Assembly (NCBI RefSeq): GCF_003363715.1
Contig: NZ_QREV01000014.1
Location: 1 to 64,000, forward strand
DNA: 64,000 bases
DNA from: Parabacteroides acidifaciens
GTDB lineage: Bacteria; Bacteroidota; Bacteroidia; Bacteroidales; Tannerellaceae
Reading direction: 5' to 3'
In this document: piece after piece, positions 27,693 to 35,489 of the stretch
How positions within the stretch are numbered: position 1 is the first letter of the stretch
Layout: the number at the start of each line of letters is the position of its first letter
The notes under the pieces: generated by a model
The model's input: only the letters and a program-made list of their open reading frames with translations
Told to the model about the DNA's origin: nothing
Databases searched by the model: none
Program-made: the position numbers and the translations under genes

Positions 27693-29240
27693 TTATTGCA
27701 CAATCCACCGTTCGATATTACGGGTTTTAGCGCCGAAGTTCACTCCTATTTTAAACAGCTTGCGGGTGTCTGAGAGGAAAGGCTGTGCATAATGTTTTTC
27801 GTCTATCTGCTGCAAGGCCTCTTCCGCCGTACCATCCAGTTTGAACTCCATCACATAAATAAACTTATCCGTTTGCAGAACCAGGTCTACACGACCTTCG
27901 CTCGTATGATATTCCGCTTTCACATAGAAACCTACCAGCTTAAAGACAATAAAGAGCACATTCTGATAATGCAACTCAAGGTCTTTTATCAGCTCGTAAG
28001 GCATATCGGCAAAAAAGCTTTGCAGGCGCCGGAAAAAGGCGTCGACCTCTCCGATTTCTATTTCACGGACAAACTTCTGTATCTCAAAAGCTGATTCTTG
28101 TTTATTGAAACGGGTATAAAATGGCATCAGGAACTTAATAAAACCTTCCTCCACTTCACGGTTAGGATAGCCTAAGCGATAAAGGCCGAAACGTTCATCA
28201 TACCCTTTTATCGTCAGATAACCGCTCTGGAAAATAACAGGAATAGGCTGATCATCTCCATAAATACTATTCAAGACGTCAGCATCCGTTTCTTCATGCG
28301 CCATACGTTCCAAATCGTAATGGTTGCGCTTCAAGAGTTCTACCAGGTAAGTAGGGGTGCCTGTTTCAAACCAGTAACTACCGAATTTATTGTATTTGAA
28401 AGTATTCAACAGGCTGAAAGGATTGTAAATACCTTCCGTGTTTTCTACGAAGTGATAACCATCATAATATTCTTTCAATTTTGCACATACCTCTTCATAG
28501 GTCATCTTCCGGGCTGCAGCGAGTTCGTGCAATTCAAGATCAAGATTATCATGTATCTCCTTTTCAGTCATACCACAGATACCGACATAAGGTTCACGCA
28601 TTGAGATATCGTCCAGATTATTCAGGTCACTGAATACACTTACCTTGCCAAACTTCGTGACACCAGTCAACATACCGAACTTGATACTGCCGTCCATCGT
28701 CTTGAGCACACCGTAAAAAGGTTTCAGCGTGTTACGGTATTCAGTCTGCAAGGCTTCATTGCCGATAGCTTGCAGCAACGGCTTGTCATATTCGTCTACA
28801 AGGATGACGACACGCTGGCCAGTCAGCTTGCAAGCGCGGTCTACAACCCCTTTAAAACGCAGGGCAAGAGTAGATTCTCCTTCTCTGGAGCCGTAAAGAG
28901 CCTCCCAACCCAGCAGCGCTTCGTTCAGTATTTTGTCGAGGCTGTCGGGAGCATCATACTTGCCGATATTCAGGTCCAGATGCAAGATGGGATGTGTTAT
29001 CCAATCTTTTTCCAGCTTCTCCATTGCCAATCCTTCGAACAGTTCCTTCTTTCCCTGAAAGTAAGCCTCGAGAGTAGAAAGCATCAAGCTTTTACCGAAA
29101 CGGCGCGGACGGCTCAGAAAATAGTAACTCCCGGTTTTCACGAGCTGATAGATCAACGCTGTTTTATCTATATAGAAATAGCCGTCTTTGCGAATCTTCT
29201 CAAAGTTCTGTATGCCGATGGGGTAAATCTTGTTACTCAT
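27693..29240 (-). CDS. AAA-ATPase-like / DUF1703 PD-(D/E)XK protein, copy 2
   Basis: This 515-residue protein is nearly identical to the copy at 26094 over most of its length. It has the same P-loop (SRPRRFGKSLML), Walker B (VVILVDEYDKPL) and ExK nuclease-like motif. It differs in a central patch (DNA about 28384-28614) and a second patch (about 28050-28205). The family often appears as several copies per genome with unknown function. The ATG at 29240 is preferred over 29276, since the -7 box at 29274-29281 lies on top of the longer start. Confidence 0.82.
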   Translation of the reverse strand: MSNKIYPIGIQNFEKIRKDGYFYIDKTALIYQLVKTGSYYFLSRPRRFGKSLMLSTLEAYFQGKKELFEGLAMEKLEKDWITHPILHLDLNIGKYDAPDSLDKILNEALLGWEALYGSREGESTLALRFKGVVDRACKLTGQRVVILVDEYDKPLLQAIGNEALQTEYRNTLKPFYGVLKTMDGSIKFGMLTGVTKFGKVSVFSDLNNLDDISMREPYVGICGMTEKEIHDNLDLELHELAAARKMTYEEVCAKLKEYYDGYHFVENTEGIYNPFSLLNTFKYNKFGSYWFETGTPTYLVELLKRNHYDLERMAHEETDADVLNSIYGDDQPIPVIFQSGYLTIKGYDERFGLYRLGYPNREVEEGFIKFLMPFYTRFNKQESAFEIQKFVREIEIGEVDAFFRRLQSFFADMPYELIKDLELHYQNVLFIVFKLVGFYVKAEYHTSEGRVDLVLQTDKFIYVMEFKLDGTAEEALQQIDEKHYAQPFLSDTRKLFKIGVNFGAKTRNIERWIVQ

Positions 29241-29273
29241 AATGCTTTTGTTTTTGCCGAATGGTGATCTATA

Positions 29274-29281
29274 CAAAAGTA
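29274..29281 (-). promoter_or_regulatory. -7 promoter box of AAA copy 2
   Basis: The minus strand reads TACTTTTG, the duplicated counterpart of the box at 27675-27682, exactly 1,599 bases away. Confidence 0.55.
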
Positions 29282-29360
29282 CAAATTGTTTTTACAGCAG
29301 CGCACTCATAAGGATGTTTTTTACACCTCAACAGTTTAAATGTTTTATTCTCGAAAATTT

Positions 29361-29870
29361 ACAATAACCCCATTTTTCGCCATTTTTCTATTTCGTCCAA
29401 AATCTTGATCCATTTTGGATTGACTCTTTTCACGGTTTAAGCCTTTTTGTTTGACACCAGATGAAATGAGGTGCCGAGGTCGTTCCGGAAAGCGTGCAAT
29501 TTGATTACCGAAAGACGGAAACACCAGCAAAGTGATAAAGCTTAACTCCCGGAGAATCGCCTGTAGCAAAATAAAACGGACGGCGTTCCAAATATCCCAA
29601 GGAAATTCAGGTGCTTTTTTGCCCTTTAGACGGTCCTCTTTCCAATTATGACCGTCCTAATCGCCATTACGACCGTCCTAATCTTCGCGAGGTGCCGAGT
29701 GCACTACACATTAGCACGGTCGCGGTGGCAAAGAGGACGGTCGTAATTGCGGAAAACGCTCAAAAAAGAGAAAAAAGTGCCTTTTTGAGGTCAAAAAAGC
29801 GGATTAACATTTATTCGCTTTCAAGTCTCTTCTAAACCTGAAAAATACGTTTTATACAATAAGGTCCCCA
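29361..29870 (+). repeat. 511-bp element, copy A
   Basis: This non-coding element starts acaataacccc and ends cgttttatacaataag. The left flank (29361-29624) contains tctatttcgtccaaaatctt and aaagtgataaagcttaactc. The core (about 29628-29752) is built of 21-base units: gaccgtcctaat occurs at 29649 and 29670, and the complementary orientation (acggtcgtaat) follows. The right flank contains ggattaacattt. Copy B has the same length and core type. Two small open frames inside it (29345-29569, 29611-29835) are not conserved in copy B. A gttgaaagtt simple repeat follows at 29873-29912. Confidence 0.88.
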
Positions 29871-29987
29871 GGGAAGTTGAAAGTTGAGAGTTAAAAGTTG
29901 AAAGTTAGAAGAGCGCTCTTAAGTACAGACCTTCAGATTAGAATGGTTTATCGCATAAAAAAACAGATGAAGAATCTACTTTTTTCC

Positions 29988-29995
29988 TACTTTTG
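29988..29995 (+). promoter_or_regulatory. -7 promoter box of the AsmA-like gene
   Basis: TACTTTTG (TAnnTTTG), giving a leader of about 30 bases before the ATG at 30034. Confidence 0.5.
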
Positions 29996-30033
29996 TACAA
30001 GGATTTATTTTTTTACTTACACGAGAGACAACA

Positions 30034-33000
30034 ATGAAAAGAAAAAAGAAAATACTGACAATTATCGCCATAATTGCAGTTACACTGATATTCATACTTC
30101 CGGCTATCGGATTCAGCATATTGAACTGGGGTGTGCTGCCGCCAGAGAAGCTGACACCGCTGGTTGTCGAGCAAACCAACAAGTTTCTCGATGCGCATCT
30201 GGATTGCGAACGGGTGGAACTGACTTTTTTCGAGACATATCCCTATCTGGGGATAAAACTGACTAACGGGCACCTGATTTCGCATACCGCCGAAGACTCG
30301 ACCGCCCATGAGGAAGAGTTGGCGGTCTCTTCCGACTCGTTGCTGTCGTTCAACCGTGCGACTGTCTCCCTGCAACCGCTCGACTATCTGTTCGGGGGTA
30401 AGATCACCATCAAGAATTTCTCGCTCGACCACCCGCGTTTCTACGGTTTCGTCAATAAAGACGGACGGGCAAACTGGGATATCTACCAGAGTGAAGCCGA
30501 TTCGGCGGAAACGGATGCAGATAAAAAGCCACTCCCTCCCATCGACCTACAGCGGGTACGCATACGCGGAGGGCATTTCACGTACGACGACCGCCAGGCA
30601 GACCTCTTCGCCGAGGTAAACGGTTTCTTCATGCGTCTCGACGGTTCGCTTGCCGGAGGGGCCAATACGTTGGATTTTGAAACGGGCTGTTCTTCCATAT
30701 TGTTCAGCAATCCGGCTTATACATTAAAGAATGACCTGGCGCTCCGGCTCAAAAGCCGCCTGGTGCTTGCCGACCATTACAATTCGATTATGCTGAAAGA
30801 CGCCGAACTGATGGTGAACAACCTGCCTTTTACGGCGGACGGGGCTATCCGCAACTTCCCGGAAGACCGGCGTACACGCATCGACATGGATATGGGACTG
30901 AAGATATCTGACATGAATGACCTGCTGAAATTCATTCCTGATGCTTATTTCCAGGACCGTGACAAGATATTGGCAGAAGGCTCGGTTATTCTGGAAGGGA
31001 ACATTCACGGTTTCTTAGCTGACAGTATCATACCGAACATAAACCTTTGTTGCAAGATAGAAAACGGTTCTTATCATGTTAAAGGCGTGAAACAGGGTAT
31101 AGACACGTTGGCGATGGATCTGGATATCCACTTGAACGGGCCTTATCCGGATTCTTCTTTCATCTCACTCGAACAGCTTAACATGAAGGGACTCAACACC
31201 GCGCTGGACATACAGGCAAAAGTAAACAATCTGTTCCGCAATCCGGCCGTCAATGCCAAGATGAAAGGACAGGTGGATTTCACCAAGATGGGACAGGAAT
31301 TCCTGAACCCGGACACTTTGCTGGTGGAAGGAGTTATGGATGCCGACTTCTCGGCCACATTCACCGTAGACGACCTCCTGGAGAGCCGTTTCGGGAAAAT
31401 ACACGGTTCCGGCAAACTGAGTATTGATAAACTGAAAGCATTCAGCCAGCCGCTCGGCATGGATATTTTCATCTCTGACGCTTATCTGGCAATCGATACG
31501 ACACACCAGAAAAGCCGCTACCTGGAAGCACAGGAGCTGATGCGAATGACGATGGGCATCGACAGCCTGAACATCAAATACAAGGATGAAATCAGTACGA
31601 ATATCAGCAAACTGGAAATGCTGGCACAGACATCGCCTGTGATCGACACGACCGCAGTCATACCGATGACAGGACGCTTGGCGTTCGAGCACCTCCGGAC
31701 ACGTATGCCCGATTCCGTCTGGATGGTAGCAGGGCGTACCGAGCTGAAGGGCGGCATCAAATCGTCGGCTTCCGACAAACAAATACCGACGGCAGCAGCT
31801 GTTATCTCGGTCGACACACTGAAATATATCAGTGTCCCGCTTCGTACAGGCCTTGCGCTGACAGAGAGCAGGTTTACAATCGAAGCGCTCCCCTACCGGG
31901 ACGCACGGCGCCAGCAAATGGCAAACCGGCAACAGCGCATTCCAACCGGCAGGCAGCGCGGACAACAGACAGTAAGAAGGAGAGACTCAACCGATAGAAA
32001 AACGGCAAACGACAGCACGGATATCAGCGACCAGCTTCTCCGCAAATGGGAGGCACGGGGCAGTATCTCGTTTAAACAAATGCGCGGTTTCAGCCGCCTG
32101 TTTCCTCTTCCCATGTGGATGGAGCAGACGACGATGAAGTTTAACACCAACGACATCACATTGACGGATGCCCGCTTGCACTTAGGAAAGAGCGATCTTA
32201 CCCTCAACGGAGAGGTCAGCCAGATCCGGCGGGCAATGCTCCGAGGCGGCAAACTAAAAGGAAACTTTAAACTGAGTTCGGATTATATCGACTGCAACCA
32301 GTTAATGCAGGCGATCAACAGCGGTATGCAATATGCCGCAGGTAATTCAGACCTGGCGCTCCTTAGTGACGAAAGCATAGCGGGGCTCGACGCAACAAAG
32401 ATGCAGGACAGCATCTCGCAAGCAGAGATCGACACTACCGGACAACTGTTCGTCCTTCCTGCTTTCCTCGACATGGCGCTCCATACCGATGCGAAACGAA
32501 TCGATTTCAAAGATCTGGAACTGGAAAACGTGACAGGAGAAATTGTCCTGCGCGACCAAAGTATAAATTTGAGCAAGCTCAATATGGAGTCCAATATGGG
32601 ACACGGAAACCTGACGATGGTCTACACGGCAAGGAACGAAGAGGAAGCGACTGCCGGATTCGACCTCGATATGGAAAACGTACAGGTAGAAAGGCTGATC
32701 GCGCTCTTCCCGTCCATCGACACACTGGTCCCGATGCTCCGTTCGTTTGAAGGTGTGCTGGGCTGCGAGGTCACGGCTACCTGCAAGATAGACTCGACTA
32801 TGTCGCTCGTCATGCCGTCGATCAATTCATCCTGCTATCTGCACGGGAATAATATGGTATTGCTGGATGGCGAGACTTTTGCCGAAATATCCAAAACGCT
32901 GATGTTTAAGAACAAGAAACGGAATGTGATCGACAGCATTGCGGTTGACCTTGCGATCAAAGATAATAAGATCGAAGTCTTTCCTTTCCTGGTAGAGATG

Positions 33001-33360
33001 GACCGTTACCGGGTAGCTGTCGGGGGGACGCATAATCTGGACATGACGTTCAATTACCATGTGTCCGTACTGAAATCGCCTGTTCCCTTCAAGTTAGGAA
33101 TCGACATTACCGGCAATCTGGACGACTTCAAATACAAGATCACGAAGTGTAAATACAAAGACATCTTCAAACCGGCCAAGCAGGCGGAACTCGACAGCAC
33201 ACGCAAGAATATCCGGAAAGATATCCGCGACGCCATCCGCAAACAGATCGAAGAAGCGGCTCCGGAGTTAGGGAAGAATCTGGCATTGGCAAGAACGGAA
33301 ACAAAAAAGGAGGCAGGGGAAATTCAAGAATCCCCGGCCTCCTTCCAAGAAGGGAATTAG
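30034..33360 (+). CDS. AsmA-family protein
   Basis: This 1,108-residue protein is anchored by one N-terminal membrane helix (about 7-27, LTIIAIIAVTLIFILPAIGF), with a long periplasmic beta-rich body. The AsmA N-terminal domain (about 30-130) and AsmA-like C-terminal region (about 790-1060, LELENVTGEIVLRDQSINLS) mark the family, now thought to move lipids between membranes. An unusual Arg/Gln-rich hydrophilic insertion lies at about 621-664 (RQQMANRQQRIPTGRQRGQQ). It ends in a charged helical tail. It stands alone and its stop is four bases from the convergent rmlB stop. Confidence 0.85.
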   Translation: MKRKKKILTIIAIIAVTLIFILPAIGFSILNWGVLPPEKLTPLVVEQTNKFLDAHLDCERVELTFFETYPYLGIKLTNGHLISHTAEDSTAHEEELAVSSDSLLSFNRATVSLQPLDYLFGGKITIKNFSLDHPRFYGFVNKDGRANWDIYQSEADSAETDADKKPLPPIDLQRVRIRGGHFTYDDRQADLFAEVNGFFMRLDGSLAGGANTLDFETGCSSILFSNPAYTLKNDLALRLKSRLVLADHYNSIMLKDAELMVNNLPFTADGAIRNFPEDRRTRIDMDMGLKISDMNDLLKFIPDAYFQDRDKILAEGSVILEGNIHGFLADSIIPNINLCCKIENGSYHVKGVKQGIDTLAMDLDIHLNGPYPDSSFISLEQLNMKGLNTALDIQAKVNNLFRNPAVNAKMKGQVDFTKMGQEFLNPDTLLVEGVMDADFSATFTVDDLLESRFGKIHGSGKLSIDKLKAFSQPLGMDIFISDAYLAIDTTHQKSRYLEAQELMRMTMGIDSLNIKYKDEISTNISKLEMLAQTSPVIDTTAVIPMTGRLAFEHLRTRMPDSVWMVAGRTELKGGIKSSASDKQIPTAAAVISVDTLKYISVPLRTGLALTESRFTIEALPYRDARRQQMANRQQRIPTGRQRGQQTVRRRDSTDRKTANDSTDISDQLLRKWEARGSISFKQMRGFSRLFPLPMWMEQTTMKFNTNDITLTDARLHLGKSDLTLNGEVSQIRRAMLRGGKLKGNFKLSSDYIDCNQLMQAINSGMQYAAGNSDLALLSDESIAGLDATKMQDSISQAEIDTTGQLFVLPAFLDMALHTDAKRIDFKDLELENVTGEIVLRDQSINLSKLNMESNMGHGNLTMVYTARNEEEATAGFDLDMENVQVERLIALFPSIDTLVPMLRSFEGVLGCEVTATCKIDSTMSLVMPSINSSCYLHGNNMVLLDGETFAEISKTLMFKNKKRNVIDSIAVDLAIKDNKIEVFPFLVEMDRYRVAVGGTHNLDMTFNYHVSVLKSPVPFKLGIDITGNLDDFKYKITKCKYKDIFKPAKQAELDSTRKNIRKDIRDAIRKQIEEAAPELGKNLALARTETKKEAGEIQESPASFQEGN

Positions 33361-33364
33361 GTGA

Positions 33365-34504
33365 TTACCTGTTCCCGTACATTTCTTCGTAATACTTCAT
33401 ATAGTCACCGCCGGTAATATCTTCCACCCATTTCTGGTTATCCAGATACCAGCGAATGGTCTTGACGATTCCGACCTCAAAAGAAGTTTCGGGCGTCCAG
33501 CCTAATTCGTTTGTGATCTTCGTCGGATCGATCGCGTACCGCTGGTCATGCCCGAGGCGGTCTTTGACAAAGGTTATCAGGCTTTCGTTAATCCAGTCGA
33601 TAGAAATCTGTCCGTCGGCGCCAATTTCCTTTTTCTTCAGGATTTGGCGGTATTCCGGTTGTTCGGTCATCAGGTTGCGGATCGTGCCGATTGTCAATTT
33701 CACGATTTCGATATTCTGCTTTTCGTTATGACCGCCAACATTGTAGACCTCTCCTGCCCGTCCCTTATGGATCACCATGTCGATAGCCTTGCAATGGTCT
33801 TCGACATACAGCCAGTCGCGCACATTCGTACCGTCACCATAAACAGGGAGTGACTTGCCTTCAAGGATATTTTTAATAATCAGCGGAATCAGCTTTTCCG
33901 GGAAATGATACGGACCGTAGTTATTGGAACAACGGGTAATGCTGACCGGCATTTTATACGTTTCGGAATATGCCTGCACAAACAAGTCGGCACTCGTTTT
34001 GGATGCACTGTACGGGCTGCGCGGGTCCAACGGGGTAGTTTCATGAAAATAACCCTCGGCGCCCAGGCTGCCATACACTTCATCCGTCGATACCTGATGG
34101 AAACGGACTCCTTCACGCCACCGGGGATAACCGGTCTCCGCCTTGCCCGTCACCCAAGCCTTGCGGGCGGAATCGAGCAGGTTCTGCGTACCCAATATAT
34201 TCGTAACCAGGAAAAGCTGCGGATTCTCGATGCTGCGGTCAACATGGCTTTCGGCTGCAAAGTTAACGACATAATCGAACTGATATTTCGCAAACAACTC
34301 GTCCGTCAAGGCACGGTCGCAGATATCCCCTTTCACAAACTCGCAACGATCTCCGTCGATATCTTCGGCAATCGTTCCGAGATTGCCGGCATAGGTCAGC
34401 AGGTCCAGGACAACGATCTTTATTTCAGGATACTTTGCCAACATATACTTAACGAAATTGGCGCCGATAAAACCGGCCGCTCCGGTAACCAGGTAAGTCT
34501 TCAT
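33365..34504 (-). CDS. rmlB: dTDP-glucose 4,6-dehydratase
   Basis: RmlB converts dTDP-glucose to dTDP-4-keto-6-deoxyglucose for dTDP-rhamnose synthesis. The 379-residue short-chain dehydrogenase fold has the NAD motif VTGAAGFIGANF, the HVDRSIENP segment, the active-site STDEVYGSLG and catalytic YSASKTSADLF (YxxxK). I chose the ATG at 34504 (MKTYLVTG) because the fold starts there; the frame is open to 34537 and overlaps rmlC. It lies 22 bases after rmlC. rmlA and rmlD are not in the window. Confidence 0.96.
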   Translation of the reverse strand: MKTYLVTGAAGFIGANFVKYMLAKYPEIKIVVLDLLTYAGNLGTIAEDIDGDRCEFVKGDICDRALTDELFAKYQFDYVVNFAAESHVDRSIENPQLFLVTNILGTQNLLDSARKAWVTGKAETGYPRWREGVRFHQVSTDEVYGSLGAEGYFHETTPLDPRSPYSASKTSADLFVQAYSETYKMPVSITRCSNNYGPYHFPEKLIPLIIKNILEGKSLPVYGDGTNVRDWLYVEDHCKAIDMVIHKGRAGEVYNVGGHNEKQNIEIVKLTIGTIRNLMTEQPEYRQILKKKEIGADGQISIDWINESLITFVKDRLGHDQRYAIDPTKITNELGWTPETSFEVGIVKTIRWYLDNQKWVEDITGGDYMKYYEEMYGNR

Positions 34505-34526
34505 ATCTGTATGTGTAATTATAAAT

Positions 34527-35084
34527 TCATAATTCAAAATTCATCTCCGCTTCCCCCAATAAAGGAGCGTTTCGGTCCTTATCCGATAAATTAAGGATGG
34601 AAGGGTCCGTAATCCTCCATTCCACCGCAACCGCAGGATCGTCAAAACGCAAACCGCGTTCATGCGTCGGCATATAAGGATTATCGACTTTATAAGTGAA
34701 GACCGCTTCCTCGCTCAACACATGGAAACCATGGGCGAACCCCTGCGGAACAAAGAACTGGCGTTTGTTTTCGCCGGACAATTCGACAGCCACATATTTC
34801 CCGAACGTAGGAGAACCTTTACGCAAATCGACAGCCACATCCAGCACGCATCCTTTAATCACACGCACCAGCTTGGCCTGTGAATAGGGCGCCAGCTGGT
34901 AATGCAAGCCTCTCAATACACCTTTCGAGGAACAGGATTCGTTATCCTGCACAAATTCCACTTTACCGATATGTTCTTCAAACTCCGCCTTTTTCCAGGC
35001 TTCCATAAAATAGCCACGCGCATCTTTAAACACTTTCGGTTCAATGATCCACACGCCGGGGATTTCTGTTTCAATATATGTCAT
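34527..35084 (-). CDS. rmlC: dTDP-4-dehydrorhamnose 3,5-epimerase
   Basis: RmlC epimerises dTDP-4-keto-6-deoxyglucose at C3 and C5. The 185-residue cupin has the typical FKDARGYFMEAW, the catalytic histidine in LRGLHYQ and the conserved QFFVPQGFAHGFHVLS. The frame is open to 35240, but the family starts at MTYIETEIPGVW, so the ATG at 35084 is used and length then matches the family. First gene of the rmlCB pair. A near-match -7 sequence (TTACTTTG, one base short of consensus spacing) lies about 30 bases upstream. Confidence 0.95.
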   Translation of the reverse strand: MTYIETEIPGVWIIEPKVFKDARGYFMEAWKKAEFEEHIGKVEFVQDNESCSSKGVLRGLHYQLAPYSQAKLVRVIKGCVLDVAVDLRKGSPTFGKYVAVELSGENKRQFFVPQGFAHGFHVLSEEAVFTYKVDNPYMPTHERGLRFDDPAVAVEWRITDPSILNLSDKDRNAPLLGEAEMNFEL

Positions 35085-35243
35085 TATCTTATTGTTTATG
35101 CTAACAGAAGGCAAAGTAACTTCTTTTTCCTTAGTTCTCCAAGCCTCCAGGAAAACAAAAAGGGAAGAAAAGATTTGCATATTCCAAATATATTCTATTT
35201 CTTTGCACTCGCAAAACCGGAATGGTTCTTTTGAAAACATATT

Positions 35244-35315
35244 GGTTCCTTGGATGAGTGGCTTAGTCAGCGGTCTGCAAAACCGTCCACGGCGGTTCGA
35301 ATCCGCCAGGAACCT
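35244..35315 (+). tRNA. tRNA-Cys (GCA), first copy
   Basis: A 72-base cloverleaf: acceptor ggttcct/aggaacc, anticodon arm gcggt-ctgcaaa-accgt with anticodon GCA, T arm ggcgg-ttcgaat-ccgcc, discriminator T. No CCA is encoded. Identical to the second copy. Confidence 0.97.
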
Positions 35316-35370
35316 CTTGGTAATTGAAAATTCAAAATGGAGAACTGAATATTACTTATTATTCTATTTT

Positions 35371-35442
35371 GGTTCCTTGGATGAGTGGCTTAGTCAGCGG
35401 TCTGCAAAACCGTCCACGGCGGTTCGAATCCGCCAGGAACCT
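35371..35442 (+). tRNA. tRNA-Cys (GCA), second copy
   Basis: Identical in all 72 bases to the copy 127 bases upstream. The 55-base spacer between them is AT-rich and shows no promoter box of its own, so both are probably cut from one transcript. Confidence 0.97.
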
Positions 35443-35448
35443 CAAAAA

Positions 35449-35481
35449 AAAGCTTGTAATCATTAGACTACAAGCTTTTTT
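35449..35481. terminator. Bidirectional terminator after the tRNA-Cys pair
   Basis: A 9-bp core stem (aagcttgta / tacaagctt) extended by A/T pairs, with a 10-base loop and T-runs on both strands. It can end the tRNA transcript and the GH97 transcript arriving from the right. Confidence 0.8.
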
Positions 35482-35489
35482 TATTACTC

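Larger units (their letters stand above)
26094..29290. repeat. 1,599-bp direct tandem duplication
   Basis: Stops (26094, 27693), starts (27641, 29240) and -7 boxes (27675, 29274) of the two AAA genes are all exactly 1,599 bases apart. The unit therefore contains promoter, gene and the short intergene. No insertion or deletion has accumulated, while substitutions are concentrated in two patches. Confidence 0.9.

Noticed and set aside
26094-29240. The AAA/DUF1703 pair as a restriction or toxin-antitoxin system
   Set aside because: Both genes are copies of one family with no partner gene; the family has no assigned role that I can support.
29345-29569. 74-codon frame on the minus strand in repeat copy A
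   Set aside because: It lies entirely within the non-coding repeat and is not kept in copies B or C.
29628-29752. Short regularly spaced units resembling a CRISPR array
   Set aside because: Units are 21 bases with no constant repeat plus variable spacer alternation, and they reverse orientation in the middle. No cas genes are near.
29611-29835. Open frame of 74 codons in repeat copy A with DRPNxxY heptads, starting at GTG
   Set aside because: The same frame has a TAA stop at the corresponding place in copy B, so coding is not conserved.
35244-35442. tRNA-Cys as attachment site for an integrated island
   Set aside because: No integrase and no repeated tRNA 3' end were found; the two tRNAs are complete and simply duplicated.
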